Below are positions 1-11,306 of a stretch of 20,710 bases of DNA, piece by piece. Location of the stretch: NCBI GenBank assembly GCA_900617975.1, contig UZAE01000611.1, forward strand, positions 1-20,710. The letters are read 5' to 3'. A model generated the notes under the pieces. The model searched no databases, had not been told where the DNA came from, and was given only the letters and a program-made list of their open reading frames with translations. Source of the DNA: Rodentolepis nana. Lineage: Eukaryota; Platyhelminthes; Cestoda; Cyclophyllidea; Hymenolepididae. Made by a program: the position numbers and the translations under genes. Each line of letters starts with the position of its first letter. Position 1 is the first letter of the stretch.

Positions 1-1690
1 CCCCCCCTCCCACCCAGGCCTCATACTGAGTGCGTGTATGCTCTCAACGCACTGTAGGACTTTAAGTGGTGACTTATTGGAGCGTTCTTCGAAGAATTGT
101 CCCTCTCTCTCTCTTTTCTCGCACACACGTATTCGCTAGCGAGTGGAACCGGAATGCATTATTAATTGCCTCGAACACGTCGTCCAAGTTGAACGGGACA
201 ACAACGACGAGGACACATAAATTATATATTAGCAAACACACAGAACAGTGCATACAATAGCAAGAACAGCTACTGTCTACTCAAGTCAGGGCAAGATGTT
301 GCTTCCTCTTCTCCAGATCAATTTCTCCCCCTTTTTTCTGCCTTTTAATTTCCGTTTCGTATTCTCTTGTTGTAAAATCAAGAAGCTTCTAGGCCACTTA
401 CAAAAAATGTCATTTTCGTTGAAATTACTAATGAATAAATCATGACAAAAATAGTCATTATTAGTTGAACACCTTAAAATTCGATACGTAGGGAGGGAAA
501 ATTTCACTCTAGTGTAGGTTCTAATATTCCTTTTTGACATCTAGAAAGTTGGCAACTCCTTCTTCAATTGCGTTGAAAATGATTCTCCCACCAGCATTCT
601 CACTTGTAAACCCATTAAGCACTATAACATCTGTAGATTAACAGTTGACTATTACCGGTACACGAAATTTGCATATGTGTTGAAATGCTCAAAATTGCAT
701 GGTCATTGCCCGCATAATGTGGAAGTAAAGGAGTTACGGATTTTTACAGCACCCTGAAATTTCTAGCCAATTTAAAGACAATTTGGGCATTGAAACAATA
801 CTCGGTGAGGTAAGAGAGATAAAATATTGAAAATGGAATTTGGAGTTGTCATCAGTGGATAATATGTGTAAGCATGTGTGCCTAAATTAACAGTACTGAC
901 AACAAAGTTTTGAATCAAGCAAACGTACTTGAATAACCAGTTGAATGGTGATTGTATCCAAACAGTGCTTTGTACGGAAGAACAGTTAGCTTTTATTGAA
1001 TTCCAGTGATTTCTAATTCTGATGATTGAAATTAATGCATGAGGCACAATTTCATTAAAATGCACATATCAATGCCAAAAGGAGCTCTAAAGTGTATCAA
1101 GATAGTAAAGAAAATAGGGATAAAGAGGATAACTTAAAGTCTGAAGATCAGCCATGAAGTCCAAACTATCAAGCCGTTGTATTATTACGTTTTTCATCGT
1201 GTAAAAGTGGAAATATCAATCGAAACAAGAAGTCATTGGGTGGTGGGAATGGGGTGTGGGGGATGCTCCTGTGTTCGTCAAAATTTTTTTACTCATTTGG
1301 AAGGGGTGAAGAGGCAGAGAGCACCAAAGTGCAATGACTGGGACCATAAAAACATCAGCCCAAATGGAGGAAGGTAAACAGGGTCGGCCATTTTTTGAAG
1401 GATATTTATGCAATCTTTCCACCTCTCCGATGATATGCATTAGTATCGATTGTACATTTCAGAAGCTTCTAATCATGTGGCCTCAATGGTTCAAACAAAC
1501 AAAACAGCTGGACTTTATTTAAAAATAGAAATAAGACATTTGTTTAAATAGGGGGTTTCGGTTGGTGAATCCCATATTTAATCTTAAAACAAGATTAACC
1601 CAATAAGGGACAGGCATTTAAAGTAATTTGAAACTAATCAACAACAAAAGTACACCCCTTAATACAAAATGAAAGTAAATATTCCGCCTT
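1..1690. other. Left-edge stretch with no recognised gene
   Basis: Only short open frames occur on either strand, and none has recognisable protein character, splice structure or start context. The first bases are C-rich. A G-rich, purine-rich patch lies around 1238-1330. No RNA gene or mobile-element end was recognised. Confidence 0.6.
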
Positions 1691-1699
1691 TTGCAGAAA

Positions 1700-1705
1700 T
1701 TTATT
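1700..1705 (-). promoter_or_regulatory. Poly(A) signal of the two-domain cystatin gene
   Basis: The minus strand reads AATAAA about 92 nt beyond the TAG stop at 1797-1799. This is a normal distance for a 3' untranslated region and supports the chosen stop and strand. Confidence 0.55.
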
Positions 1706-1796
1706 AAATGTCAAAAATTAGAGCAACGCTTAACCATAAGTTGAAAAGAAATGAAAAGTTACCGATTCATTTTCAAAAATCAGAAAAATTATTTCA

Positions 1797-2645
1797 CTAA
1801 TGCACCCAAGGGCCTGTAAAGGTTGGACTTAAACGTGTTTCAAATCTAAAATCCGTAATTTGTGGAGTTTCAGTCTCGGGAGGATTCACGAAAGCTCTGG
1901 CTAAGTACAGGTCAACTCCTGAACAGTCGTCAATACAATGTCCAAGGCATTCCTGGCGTTGATACTCGTAGATCTTCTTCACCTTCACCCTGACTTTGTA
2001 ATGCAACTTCGATGAGAGCATTTTCTCTCCATCTGCCATTTCAACAAACTCATAACGGAAACATTTACCTGCCGCCCGGTTTAATTTATCGATTTCTTCG
2101 TGAACGGCATTCTGAAAAACTGGCATATTGAATTCTTCAGGAGTCATGACATTCCACGTGCCCAGTTTGGTTTTGAGTTTCATTGTTCCATCACTTTCAA
2201 AATCCGAGTTTGAATTGAAGGTGAATATGTATTTTGGATCTTCCAAGTCCTGTGCCTGGACTGACACTTCAACGTTCTTCATTCCATTTGCAAAGGAGTA
2301 GGTAACATCAGAACAATCTCCCTCATTCTCCTCAGCAAGGAATGCACTAAGTTCAAGGTTCATGGTGTATCTCACACCATCTAAAATCTGCTTGGTGGCA
2401 TCGATGACGCGAATGAGTTGAAATGTATGACATTTGTTCACTTCTTCCAACTGCTTCAGAACTTCAGTGAGAGCACTTTGAAAACTCGAATCCGATAGAT
2501 CCAATTCGGTCAAGGAAGAAGCACCATGTTTTGATGTAGTGTTTGGGAGGTGTGCGAACTCCTTTTCGTCTTTGGAATCACTTGGGTTGCAGGCGTTAGT
2601 GATGATAACGAAACTGAGAAAGAGAAGTAAAACGAACCGAAGCAT
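1797..2645 (-). CDS. Secreted tandem two-domain cystatin-like protein, intronless
   Basis: Single-exon frame of 282 residues. The start at 2645 was chosen because it opens a typical signal peptide: a hydrophobic run at residues 2-16 and likely cleavage after Ala18, leaving Cys19 first. Upstream in-frame codons would bury this signal. Domain 1 (about 41-150) has Gly41, a Cys-His-x-Phe motif at 72-75 and QILDG at 86-90, where cystatins carry QxVxG; Cys111 follows. Domain 2 (about 165-282) repeats the layout with Cys195, but its loop reads KMLSS (208-212), without the Gln or Gly. It also has a Cys cluster at 233, 237 and 241, and Pro-Trp at 279-280. Asn35 is a glycosylation sequon. Active cystatins block papain-type cysteine proteases outside the cell or in lysosomes. 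Here domain 1 may inhibit weakly and domain 2 has probably lost that role. Fold assignment rests on motifs and on similarity to the protein encoded at 9380-9862. Confidence 0.75.
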   Translation of the reverse strand: MLRFVLLLFLSFVIITNACNPSDSKDEKEFAHLPNTTSKHGASSLTELDLSDSSFQSALTEVLKQLEEVNKCHTFQLIRVIDATKQILDGVRYTMNLELSAFLAEENEGDCSDVTYSFANGMKNVEVSVQAQDLEDPKYIFTFNSNSDFESDGTMKLKTKLGTWNVMTPEEFNMPVFQNAVHEEIDKLNRAAGKCFRYEFVEMADGEKMLSSKLHYKVRVKVKKIYEYQRQECLGHCIDDCSGVDLYLARAFVNPPETETPQITDFRFETRLSPTFTGPWVH

Positions 2646-2676
2646 TTTGACCTTGAGAAGCGATGGACTAATATTC

Positions 2677-2686
2677 ACTATATATG
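2677..2686 (-). promoter_or_regulatory. Candidate TATA box for the two-domain cystatin gene
   Basis: The minus strand reads CTATATATGC-like sequence in reverse (CATATATAG in sense), ending about 32 nt before the ATG at 2645. It lies inside the in-frame upstream extension of the open frame, which argues that the extension is promoter rather than coding. It implies a very short leader, or else a spliced or trans-spliced 5' end. Confidence 0.35.
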
Positions 2687-2829
2687 CGCTGCGTGCCAAA
2701 AAGGTAAACAATTTATGTTTCTTACTGCGTTTGTTTAAATGCCGTGATAGAAAACTGAAAATAGTGGTAGATTCAAACAATGCTGTGTTCAAATTTAGTT
2801 GTATAAAAATATATATGCTTTATTGAAAT

Positions 2830-4797
2830 AATATGGTGGATTTTAATTTCTTTTAAGTATAGATCTATTTCATTTAATGATAAAAGTTACTTCCAATAAT
2901 TGAAGCAGGTCAATAATACGAGAATTCGTGAATTGCAATGTTCGAAGTAATATTTGTTATTTATCCAAAAATTATTACTCGAAAGTGAAACATGAGATTT
3001 ATTGATAAAATCTACCCTTAAGTTGCGCCCTAAATGAGACTCAAAAATCTCGAATTTATGCCAATACAAACGTGATGCAGAATTCGATCATCCTCTTGAC
3101 GGCATTAGTTTAATCTGGCAATAACTGTGGCCATCGACATTTTTTATCTTTAATACTCACTGGGAGTAATGCAAATTTCATAAGTTCGTAACCTTCCCAA
3201 GAAGACTACAAACTTGATTTGACATTCAATGTTAACTCCACTGTTGATTACTAACGTTAATAGGTTAATTGAAGTGTATAAAGTGAGCCTCTGCTGGCAT
3301 TCATATTCCCCAGTTGTTGACAATAGCGAGTTAGAAGTCACTTCGACAAATGCATTTTTGCCCAAAGTTCATGTGTACTTTAAAGGCATAAGTAGAGCAC
3401 TTATTTTAAACAATTGATGAATATATTGCTTTAAAGTGTAAATTGCTTTGATGGGCAAAAGGCAGACAGATGTGCAAATGCACTAGCAGATGCTAATAGC
3501 AGAAGTTACCTCCGATTAGCACTCGAAATAGGATTAGTCGCCACTTATTATAAAGTCCATTCTTAAACCACAAGCTGTTTCTGCACATCGAAATCAGTTA
3601 ACATTGAATGGAAGGAATGAAAGGACCCAGGTTAGGACATACCCTGGGAAAAGGGGAACCTTTTTAAAATACGTCATGAGCCACACTTATGTTCTTTGCC
3701 TGCAGTGATACTTGTGACAAACAGTTTAAAGGAATTACCAACCAACGTTTAGTTTGACCTTTCGAAACGATAAAGAGGAAATCATCAATTTTAGAATTCA
3801 CCTATCGGGTCTACCTTTGATTTGTGGAGGACATTCTTTTAACTCCTAACTTTTGGGCTTCACAGAAAGTGTGAATTCTCCATCGAATTCAGTTGTTCTC
3901 TCTCTCACACTCTCTTTTGGAGTATTTGATGGAATAGTACCAGCAACGCCCTGATTAGTAACATTTTCTCGAAGCTATTTCTATGGGAAATTAGTCTTCC
4001 AAGACTAGGCCAACATTGGTAGATATTCGATTCCACTAACAAAATCTAACTGAACATTTTTTATTCATGGACAATTAAAGCTTTGCATAGTCGGATTATA
4101 AATACCGTTTCGCCGATTTCATCGATTACACTTTTTGTTTGGGTGTAAGTTTGACTGGCGTTGCGATTATGACGTTTGAAAAAGTTGTTCCTGAATTCTT
4201 GGAGGTATTTTCATCTCCAGCATCCACCACATCACCCACAAGATCGTGCAAGTAATAAATTAACCTCAAAACTCACAAATATGAAATACTACTGAATGAT
4301 TTTGCGAACCAGCTGCCAATTCAATCTTTACTAGAAGAAAAGTTCCCACGAATATGCTCTATTTATTCCAACTAATTCTGCCAATATTTTACTTCACTCG
4401 TTGGTTCCTTTGTTACTTGTCAAAAATAGTCAAGAGCCTCCTTTCAGGAAAGGTGAGCGTAAAAATCAAGCAGGGTTTGCAGATGAGCATAAAGTTCACT
4501 CACCGTTACAACTATGTCTTCACATTCGCAGAAAGCATAATATATAGAGTGCAGTACTTATGTCAAATGCAACTATTTTTAAAATCTGATGGATTTGCTT
4601 AAACAAAGTGCATTCACTTGACCAAATAAGAGGAGGAGAGAAGGATAAATTGTGGAGTGGATTTTGAGGGGTAGATAGCAGATTTCTGTACTGGTGGACA
4701 TAGTGGCATAATGATTGACGTTTAGCATTGGACTGGGGGAAAGTAAACCTTCTTTAGTCGATTGAGAGTTTGGTTGAGGCATAATGTCAATTAGGTT
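2830..4797. other. Intergenic stretch, no gene seen
   Basis: Open frames are short and of random, AT-driven composition, including an 82-codon frame at 4354-4602 that resembles no family I know. No splice-linked chain of exons was found on either strand. Confidence 0.55.
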
Positions 4798-4887
4798 CCT
4801 GGTGCAATGGGGAAACTTAGCTATGCTTGGGGGGGGGGGGGGGGAGGAACTCGTTGCTCTCTATAGCTAAGTCTACCTGCGCCACTG
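4798..4887. mobile_element. MITE-like short inverted-repeat element with G16 core
   Basis: An exact 10-bp inverted repeat (ACTTAGCTAT at 4815-4824, its complement at 4863-4872) sits inside longer imperfect arms. The left arm runs from about 4798 through TGGTGCA. The right arm, read on the minus strand, begins CAGTGGCGCA at 4887. Between the arms lies a run of 16 G (4829-4844). Ends resembling CAGTGGCG followed by G-rich DNA are common in invertebrate non-autonomous DNA transposons. No convincing target-site duplication was identified, so the boundaries are approximate. Confidence 0.4.
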
Positions 4888-6979
4888 ACTGTAAAATAGG
4901 TCAACGATTTAATGTAGAATGGAAGGGGCAAAGCGAATGAAACCCGTGTTGTGATGAAGTGAGCACACAGGGAGAAACCGAGAGGGAGCTAACGCAACTC
5001 GCATTCTTTATTTGTTAAAAACAACCGATAAGCAAGCAAAAGTCAATTAAGGAATGCAGAATTACTTGTCGGCATGTGTTCAGTGCTAACATCTAACCAA
5101 TGAGAAACCACTAAGCAATGGAAGCATCAATACACCATTTGCGGTTTCGAGTCACTTAAGGTGGAGAAGTAACAATCGAAATGGGTTGGTTGAAGACTTC
5201 GTGAATGATAGTGCTTTTATGGGAATGAGCTAACGTGTGACATCACAAAACAAGCCTAATTCCTTGCGTTTTTCCTGCAGTCAATTGGTCAACGTTATTG
5301 GTTGTGGCATTCTGTTCACCTTCATATACGTACTTTAAATTATAGGTCCAAAGGGAGTAAATGTTTTGGTCTAACTACTAAAGCCGGATTACGGAATTGG
5401 GTTATTTCATATTCACGGCCAGTTCGTGCAAATGTTAGTTAAGGGAATTGAAAAAAAGGAGAGACAGCTACGAGTGTGATATTGCTTTCTACAGCCACAT
5501 GTCAAAAGTACCATGATGTGGCAATCATGTGATTTATCATACAACGAGTTGTCATATTTATCCAAACATTTAACGATAAATAGCACAAATTTTGGCACTG
5601 GTTTATATCTTTTATTTAAGTAACTCACGAAGATAGTTTTTTATGATACTGGAATTTAATAGAATGGTTAATTTGGTGAAATTCGTAATGCAGATCTGTA
5701 AAATTATTCCTTATAGTTTGAGATAGGATTTATGAGGAAAACCATAAGTTTGTTCAATTTATCTCCCCAATTTGACTAAAGTAACGCAGAATTCGAATTG
5801 ACGTCGAGAGGGGAACATTGTTGGCGTGAAGGAATGGAAGATTTAGTAAAGTGACATTGATGTATTTTTAACAGGAGATTGAACACCTATTCCAGTTTAC
5901 TTATTCAGTATTGGCAGAAAGTACACGCGTGTAGGTCAACCTAAAGACGCTCTTTAAACGTTTAAATGGGTTAGTGTGGACCACTTTATCGATACATTAC
6001 CAATTTTGTTTGGTGTAACCAAATCATCTGACTTTACCAATATCGTAAACTCATGCTGTATGCGTTTTGACATTTAGACTCCCTTGTGATTTGTTACTGA
6101 TACCTCATATAGCTTGCGTTGCCACTTACATCATCACTAAGTTACCCACAACTGCTTAAATGCTCTATTATTTCACATCTCCTAATCGAAGCCCCATTGT
6201 TCCTGACCGGACATCTTTGTCTGCACTACTGTGGTTTAATGAGTGATTAATGCGTTCAGTAATCGATAGTTCGGTTGTCAACAGTAATTGAACGAACGAG
6301 AAATAAGCTAAGGTCCATAAGAGATGTCAAGCGAAATTCCATGTCAGTTGCACCGATGTTTGTTCCCGGCAATTTTAGATATTTGCAAATTGATTATTCA
6401 GTGTAATAAAAAGCAGATCGATCGTCATCTGTTTAATTTTAAAATAAATCTCGAATTCTCGAGATCGTGAGTGGAGTCTGGTTGCATTAACGAAACGTGA
6501 TATCCGGCACTTATGCATAAAATATACTGAAAGCGGTTCAGAATTAGTAAGATTCGAGTTTATGTGATAGTCGTTAAGCCTTCACGAAGTTTACGAACGA
6601 TTAAAAAAGAATAAGCAGTGACACTTCGGTGAAAAGTATAAACAATTTAGATGCAAATATTGTTTGGTAGACTTAAAATGGGCATTCCGCTGACTTAGTT
6701 CAGTTGAATCCTGTGTTTATAAACAAACACTATTTGCGACCAATTTGGAGAATGGAATTCAATCCTTCGAAGTGAAACAGGTAATATCACTCTATACTCC
6801 ATTGTTAATGAAGTTAATGTAAGACTGAACGCGAATTGGTGTATTTGTTATTAATCTATTGTTGTAAGACCTTCAATCGTAGGATTGTATTGATTTGCTC
6901 GTTGATTTGGCGATATATTGAATATTGACAATCCATTAATTCGGTCATTTTAATTTGTTTTGATTGGAGAAATTAGTCT

Positions 6980-6980
<1 letters not shown>

Positions 6981-7012
<32 letters not shown>
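6981..7012. repeat. (AT)15 microsatellite
   Basis: Uninterrupted alternating A/T dinucleotides, about 15 units, in non-coding DNA. Confidence 0.95.
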
Positions 7013-7014
<2 letters not shown>

Positions 7015-8710
7015 ATTTGGTGAATGTGATAAGATTGCGAATTTGGGTAAATTGGATACATATTGCCATTTTCGATTCCTCTGAGCATTGATAAATAAGA
7101 AATTGTAGTTCAACTTCACAGTCACCACAGTGTTGCAGTCAGGTGATTCGAAGAAGACTTAAATCCTTCACCTTCAAACCGACTTCAGTACACTTTGGGA
7201 GAATAAATACATTCTCTTGTTCGTACCAGCCATGGGTGCAAGTTACCTTTCGTACGTTCAAGTCCAGCTTCATAGCTAGTATATAATAAGAGGATGATCG
7301 ATCATATATTTTCATTTTCGTTCCGACCCTACCATGTCTTAATTCGAATTGGGACCTTAACGGATTGTGACCTCCAACTCACATACTTGGACTTGCTTGG
7401 TGACTCAATTGATGTCAGGGAAGCATCGTGTTAATTCACGAGATAATGGTGTCCACTCAGTGTGCCCTGAATCTTATAAGTGGTTACTTTATCATTCAAA
7501 CGCCCTCAAAAATCGTCAAACAAGGTGGAGGATGAGGAGGATGAAAGTTCCGAGTAAGTTGGGGAAACCTGCTAAAACACAGTGAAGTTGGCTCCTTATC
7601 GATGAGTGAAGTTGAGGCAAGATGGGGAGCGCAGGAAGCAGAATAGGAGTTGGCTTGGCTCGCATAGAGTTCAAAGGGCTCACTTCCAATCACGCAGGCA
7701 AAATTTAACCATTTACCACTGTCATCGTAGGTGTGTTCTGTGCTGTGATGTGATGCCTCCCTCAACATTTTAAATGAGACACCCAGTAAATCAGGCTGAA
7801 TTCAGTTGTCTATGTTGTGGGGAAATTTCTCACCAATGTAGTACTTAACTCTACTTCACCTACCACACCTCAAATAAAGGTCAAACATGGTTTTCGGGCA
7901 AACTTTACGTCTGCACCAGTCCCAATGCATATTCGAATTTAATGCAGACGCCTTCCTGACTCGCATTTATTTTAGAGTTAAGAACACTTCAAGAGTACGT
8001 ACGAGGGGAGAGTTTCTGAGCACCTTGAGATTTATATGCAATTTGAATAGTTTGGATTTAGCGTGATGTTGCGTAATGTAACCTCACATTTGCTACCTTT
8101 TTGATTGCAATGGAAAACAAAGGCGAGTCCATCGATTTGTCAAAGCATGCTAAACCCTGTCTCGGGAGCAGGTATGCACTGGAAGTGCCGGAGATGGGTT
8201 TATTCTCCCTGTCGTTATGGGAAATACTTAGGTTAGTGAAATTATTACATTTGTTCAAATTAGCTTTCGATTTATTGGATAGCAGGAGGTGAAACGTAAA
8301 TAATTGGAGTCAGACAAGTTCATTTTGGTTTACATGACTAGTGGTAAATATGAGTTTACACAAATAGTTTGCGTGAATAGAATATTTAGATCCAAATAAA
8401 TGTAGAATTAAGGCTCTCCTTCTGTCGCTATTCACTGTGGTTTGATTTTCCAGTGGGTGAATTTTATTAGTGAAATCGTTTAACTTATAACTTCTGAGTC
8501 ATGTCAGCCACCTTTCATATCTTTGTATACCGAAAAATAGTTGAATATTCCATTTTTATGTTTTGACATTTAAGATTTTCTTTATGGGCTCTATATTTTT
8601 CGAGCTAGTAAACGTATTTTACAATAATCTTTGTAGTAAGAATAAATAAGACTTTAAAATTAGCCAGTCGAAACAAGATCGAATTGCATTTTCATTATTT
8701 AGACTGGGGA

Positions 8711-8732
8711 GGGGGGGGGGGGGGGGGGGGGG
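8711..8732. repeat. G22 homopolymer tract
   Basis: Twenty-two consecutive G, preceded by GGGGA and followed by TGGGTTGGG, which gives strong G-quadruplex potential on the plus strand. Exact length is likely to be unreliable in sequencing. Confidence 0.9.
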
Positions 8733-9379
8733 TGGGTTGGGAGTGTTGGAGAAACGGCATTAAAAGTATGAAGTAAATGTGGCAACATGACAGATTTTTA
8801 AATGTCTACATCTCAAGTAAATAACAGAGACCCAAGGGAACGCACTCTGATTATACAAGCAGCTTGCAAATAAGTGTTTTGAAATTGAATTCTCTCGATT
8901 ACACAAAGCGTGCATTCTGATTGTTCTTCCTTTTACGAACAGCACCGAGTGCTGCTGCCATTGCTGCATTAACAATCGAAAAAATATTCGTAAGCCCATC
9001 TACACTAATATTGTACACATCTGCATAACTAAAGATGAAACCTTTCGTCTATGCAAGTTCCTTAAGTTTTATGATAATTAGACCAATCTTAACTGACTAG
9101 CCCTCGGTAGAAAAGCCTTAGAAACCAATAATAAAATTAATATAAAAGAACCAATAGATAGATAGGCCAAGTACAATACACGCCAGAAGTTCCATGTTAA
9201 GCCATGAGCACCTCGTTGAGAGGTTGAAAACAAAAATAAAGAAGGGCGTAAGGAAGACAAAGATATATTTATGCATTAGTACAAAGCATTAGGCACGAAG
9301 CACGTCCAAAATCAGCTATTTTGAAGTGATAGTGAAGAAAAGACTAAGAATAGCGATTTCTCGAAGAAGAGACTATAGG

Positions 9380-9862
9380 TTATGGGTTGAGGAACATGCC
9401 ATTAGAACCAAGTGTTTTCGTTGAAGTGAAAGCGAGAGTTTGGGGCACATCGGATTTCCATGGTTGAAGCCATGCTAAGACTTCAACTGACTGAACATCA
9501 CCAGAATTGAGGTAGTGACTCTGAGAACATTCTTCTTTGTCTGCTCCGTCAAAAATTGGCCTCACATCAAATTTAATTTTATACTCTAAACCTCCAACAA
9601 CTTTTTTTGTGGCCGCCGAAACCCTTTCCAACTTGAAATTGTGGCATGTATTTGAATCATTTAGTTTCTTTATTGCCGTATTAAGAGCTTTTTTGAAATA
9701 TAATTCATTCATGTCATTTTCAGTCAACGCGATAGGCGCTCCAAGCATTTTTTTAGGAATTTCCACGTTGGCCAATATCGGAGCTTCATCCTCACCGCTT
9801 GGTTTACACGCAAAAGAGAGAGAAAAGATACATAAAATAACAAAGACAGTTGAAAACTTCAT
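9380..9862 (-). CDS. Secreted single-domain cystatin-like protein, intronless
   Basis: Single-exon frame of 160 residues. The ATG at 9862 is preferred over an upstream in-frame ATG at 9913 because it directly opens a signal peptide (hydrophobic 4-17, likely cleavage after Ala18, mature Cys19). All three elements of a cystatin inhibitory wedge are visible: Gly41 near the mature N-terminus, a KVVGG loop at 87-91 where the family has QxVxG (Lys replaces the usual Gln), and Pro-Trp at 134-135. Cys73 and Cys112 are placed like the pair in domain 1 of the gene at 1797-2645. The two proteins align from the signal peptide to a shared 'x-x-x-G-Met/Thr' end, where this one stops and the other continues into its second domain. 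Likely role: extracellular or lysosomal inhibition of papain-like cysteine proteases. Inhibitory potency with Lys at the first loop position is uncertain. Confidence 0.78.
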   Translation of the reverse strand: MKFSTVFVILCIFSLSFACKPSGEDEAPILANVEIPKKMLGAPIALTENDMNELYFKKALNTAIKKLNDSNTCHNFKLERVSAATKKVVGGLEYKIKFDVRPIFDGADKEECSQSHYLNSGDVQSVEVLAWLQPWKSDVPQTLAFTSTKTLGSNGMFLNP

Positions 9863-9914
9863 ATTATGCCCCAGAATTTGACAGGCGATTGCGAACACCC
9901 CTTTAATGGACATT

Positions 9915-11280
9915 GGAAAACGCTCGTTGCAAGGTCAGGTTCAAGTAATCGTGTTAAATGACGAAATTTAGGAAAGATAATTTTTAATTTCATCCACGCT
10001 AAATATCAATGAACTTACCAGATAATTATTTTTTTAAAGAAATGATCATGTGTTTTAGAGTTTTTATGGCAATCACACATCGTGCGCACTCAATAATTGC
10101 TAGAATAACTGTAAAGCATCTACAAAATGGAAGCAAATTGCCAAATGTTAAAAAAATGTTCCTGAGGGTAGGATGACAGACTTATGTTCTTGGTTGTGAT
10201 GCTTGTGTTTGTCAATTTTCACATGATATTTCATGATATCATCACTGGCTTAACGAGAGGTTCATCACTCAGCAACTGTTAAAATGGTTATTTTAGATAA
10301 TGGCAGTCTTAAGTCAAGCTGCACTTTGATCGCTGGACATCAGTAACATGAAAAGCACTAACATTTCCGTATAGTGAATTCACGCTAGGCTCACTAGATT
10401 TTCTGAGCCTGAGTCAAACCCAACCTTGAGTGCAGATCTATCAAGTAGCATAACTAGTATCACAACTAAAAGTATAAAATAGCTCTTCTTTAAAACATTC
10501 CAATTAAACATATAATGTAAAATTTCCCATCGGTTTAGATACAACTAAAAATTTATGGAAGAGATTGGAGTTAATAGTAAGTAACTGATTGAAGTAAGTT
10601 CAAAACGTTGTGGCTCTACTGACAAAAGGTAACATATATTTGTAAATTTAAAATATTCTATTAACGGGCTTCCATATGGCCGCATTGTATTTTTACGCGA
10701 TTGATTTATAGTTTTTAGTCTCATTAGACAGTCAAATATCTGAAATCATTTTAGTTATTCTCGGAAACAAATTTATTCATTTATTTAAATATTGACCTAT
10801 GCGAATAATTTCACGAACCTAAGATTTTCAAATTCTGAAATACTTATAGTTTATGCACTTGTTTAGAAACATTTATTTAAATTTAAATAATATTTTGTTC
10901 CTATAACAGTTATGTGTGGTACATGCATCGTGATATAGTAAAAACTCGGTTAACTTTTTATAAGGTTATAATGGCTAACAACTAAGTAAAATAACAACGT
11001 TTTCGGGTATTTTAATCGATTGTTACCTGTTGCTTTAAATTTCAGACAATTTCTGCTATGCTTAGTTAAATTGATCATTTTCGTCACTTGTTAGAATTAA
11101 TCAAAAATTTGCCCTGTACTAGAGTTGGGTTTTTGTGAAGGCCTTAACGGCTCATATGGGACGGTTTTGTCAATAGCTTGTGACTGGTCTATCTTTAACT
11201 GTAATTAGCACATACCGTAGGTAATTTTTAAGATTAGTATTTATTATCTATTATTTTTCTTGGGAATGTATATTTGGTTT
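9915..11280. other. Intergenic stretch between cystatin and SETD3 genes
   Basis: Highly AT-rich, with no open frame of note. Any promoter for the plus-strand SETD3 gene should lie here, but no specific element was recognised. Confidence 0.55.
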
Positions 11281-11281
11281 T

Positions 11282-11283
11282 AG
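11282..11283 (+). promoter_or_regulatory. Candidate splice or trans-splice acceptor upstream of SETD3
   Basis: A T-rich run ends in TTTTAG at 11283, 23 nt before the SETD3 ATG at 11307. It could take either a cis 5'-UTR exon or a spliced leader. The sequence alone cannot decide which. Confidence 0.35.
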
Positions 11284-11306
11284 ATATTTCGAGTAAATTT
11301 TTGAAT

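Larger units (their letters stand above)
4888..9230. other. Long intergenic stretch, no gene seen
   Basis: About 4.3 kb between the two cystatin genes without a supportable coding region. It holds an (AT)15 microsatellite at 6981-7012 and a G22 tract at 8711-8732. Open frames such as 7496-7768 (minus) and 8760-8999 (minus) lack family resemblance and are taken as chance. Confidence 0.55.

Noticed and set aside
2646..2792. N-terminal extension of the two-domain cystatin frame (49 extra residues)
   Set aside because: It would bury an obvious signal peptide and contains a TATA-like element; no cystatin needs it.
3845..3875. GGGCTTCACAG resembling the tail shared by the short repeats
   Set aside because: Only about 10 bases match and the surrounding sequence does not follow; chance is likely.
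4354..4602. 82-codon plus-strand open frame
   Set aside because: Hydrophobic, AT-driven residues, no family resemblance, no splice partners.
7241..7275. B-box-like GTTCAAGTCC suggesting a tRNA gene
   Set aside because: The flanking bases do not pair as a T stem and no acceptor stem or A box was found.
9537..9881. 114-codon plus-strand frame
   Set aside because: Antisense shadow of the single-domain cystatin gene.
9863..9913. Upstream ATG for the second cystatin
   Set aside because: The later ATG at 9862 begins directly at the signal peptide, as in the paralogue.
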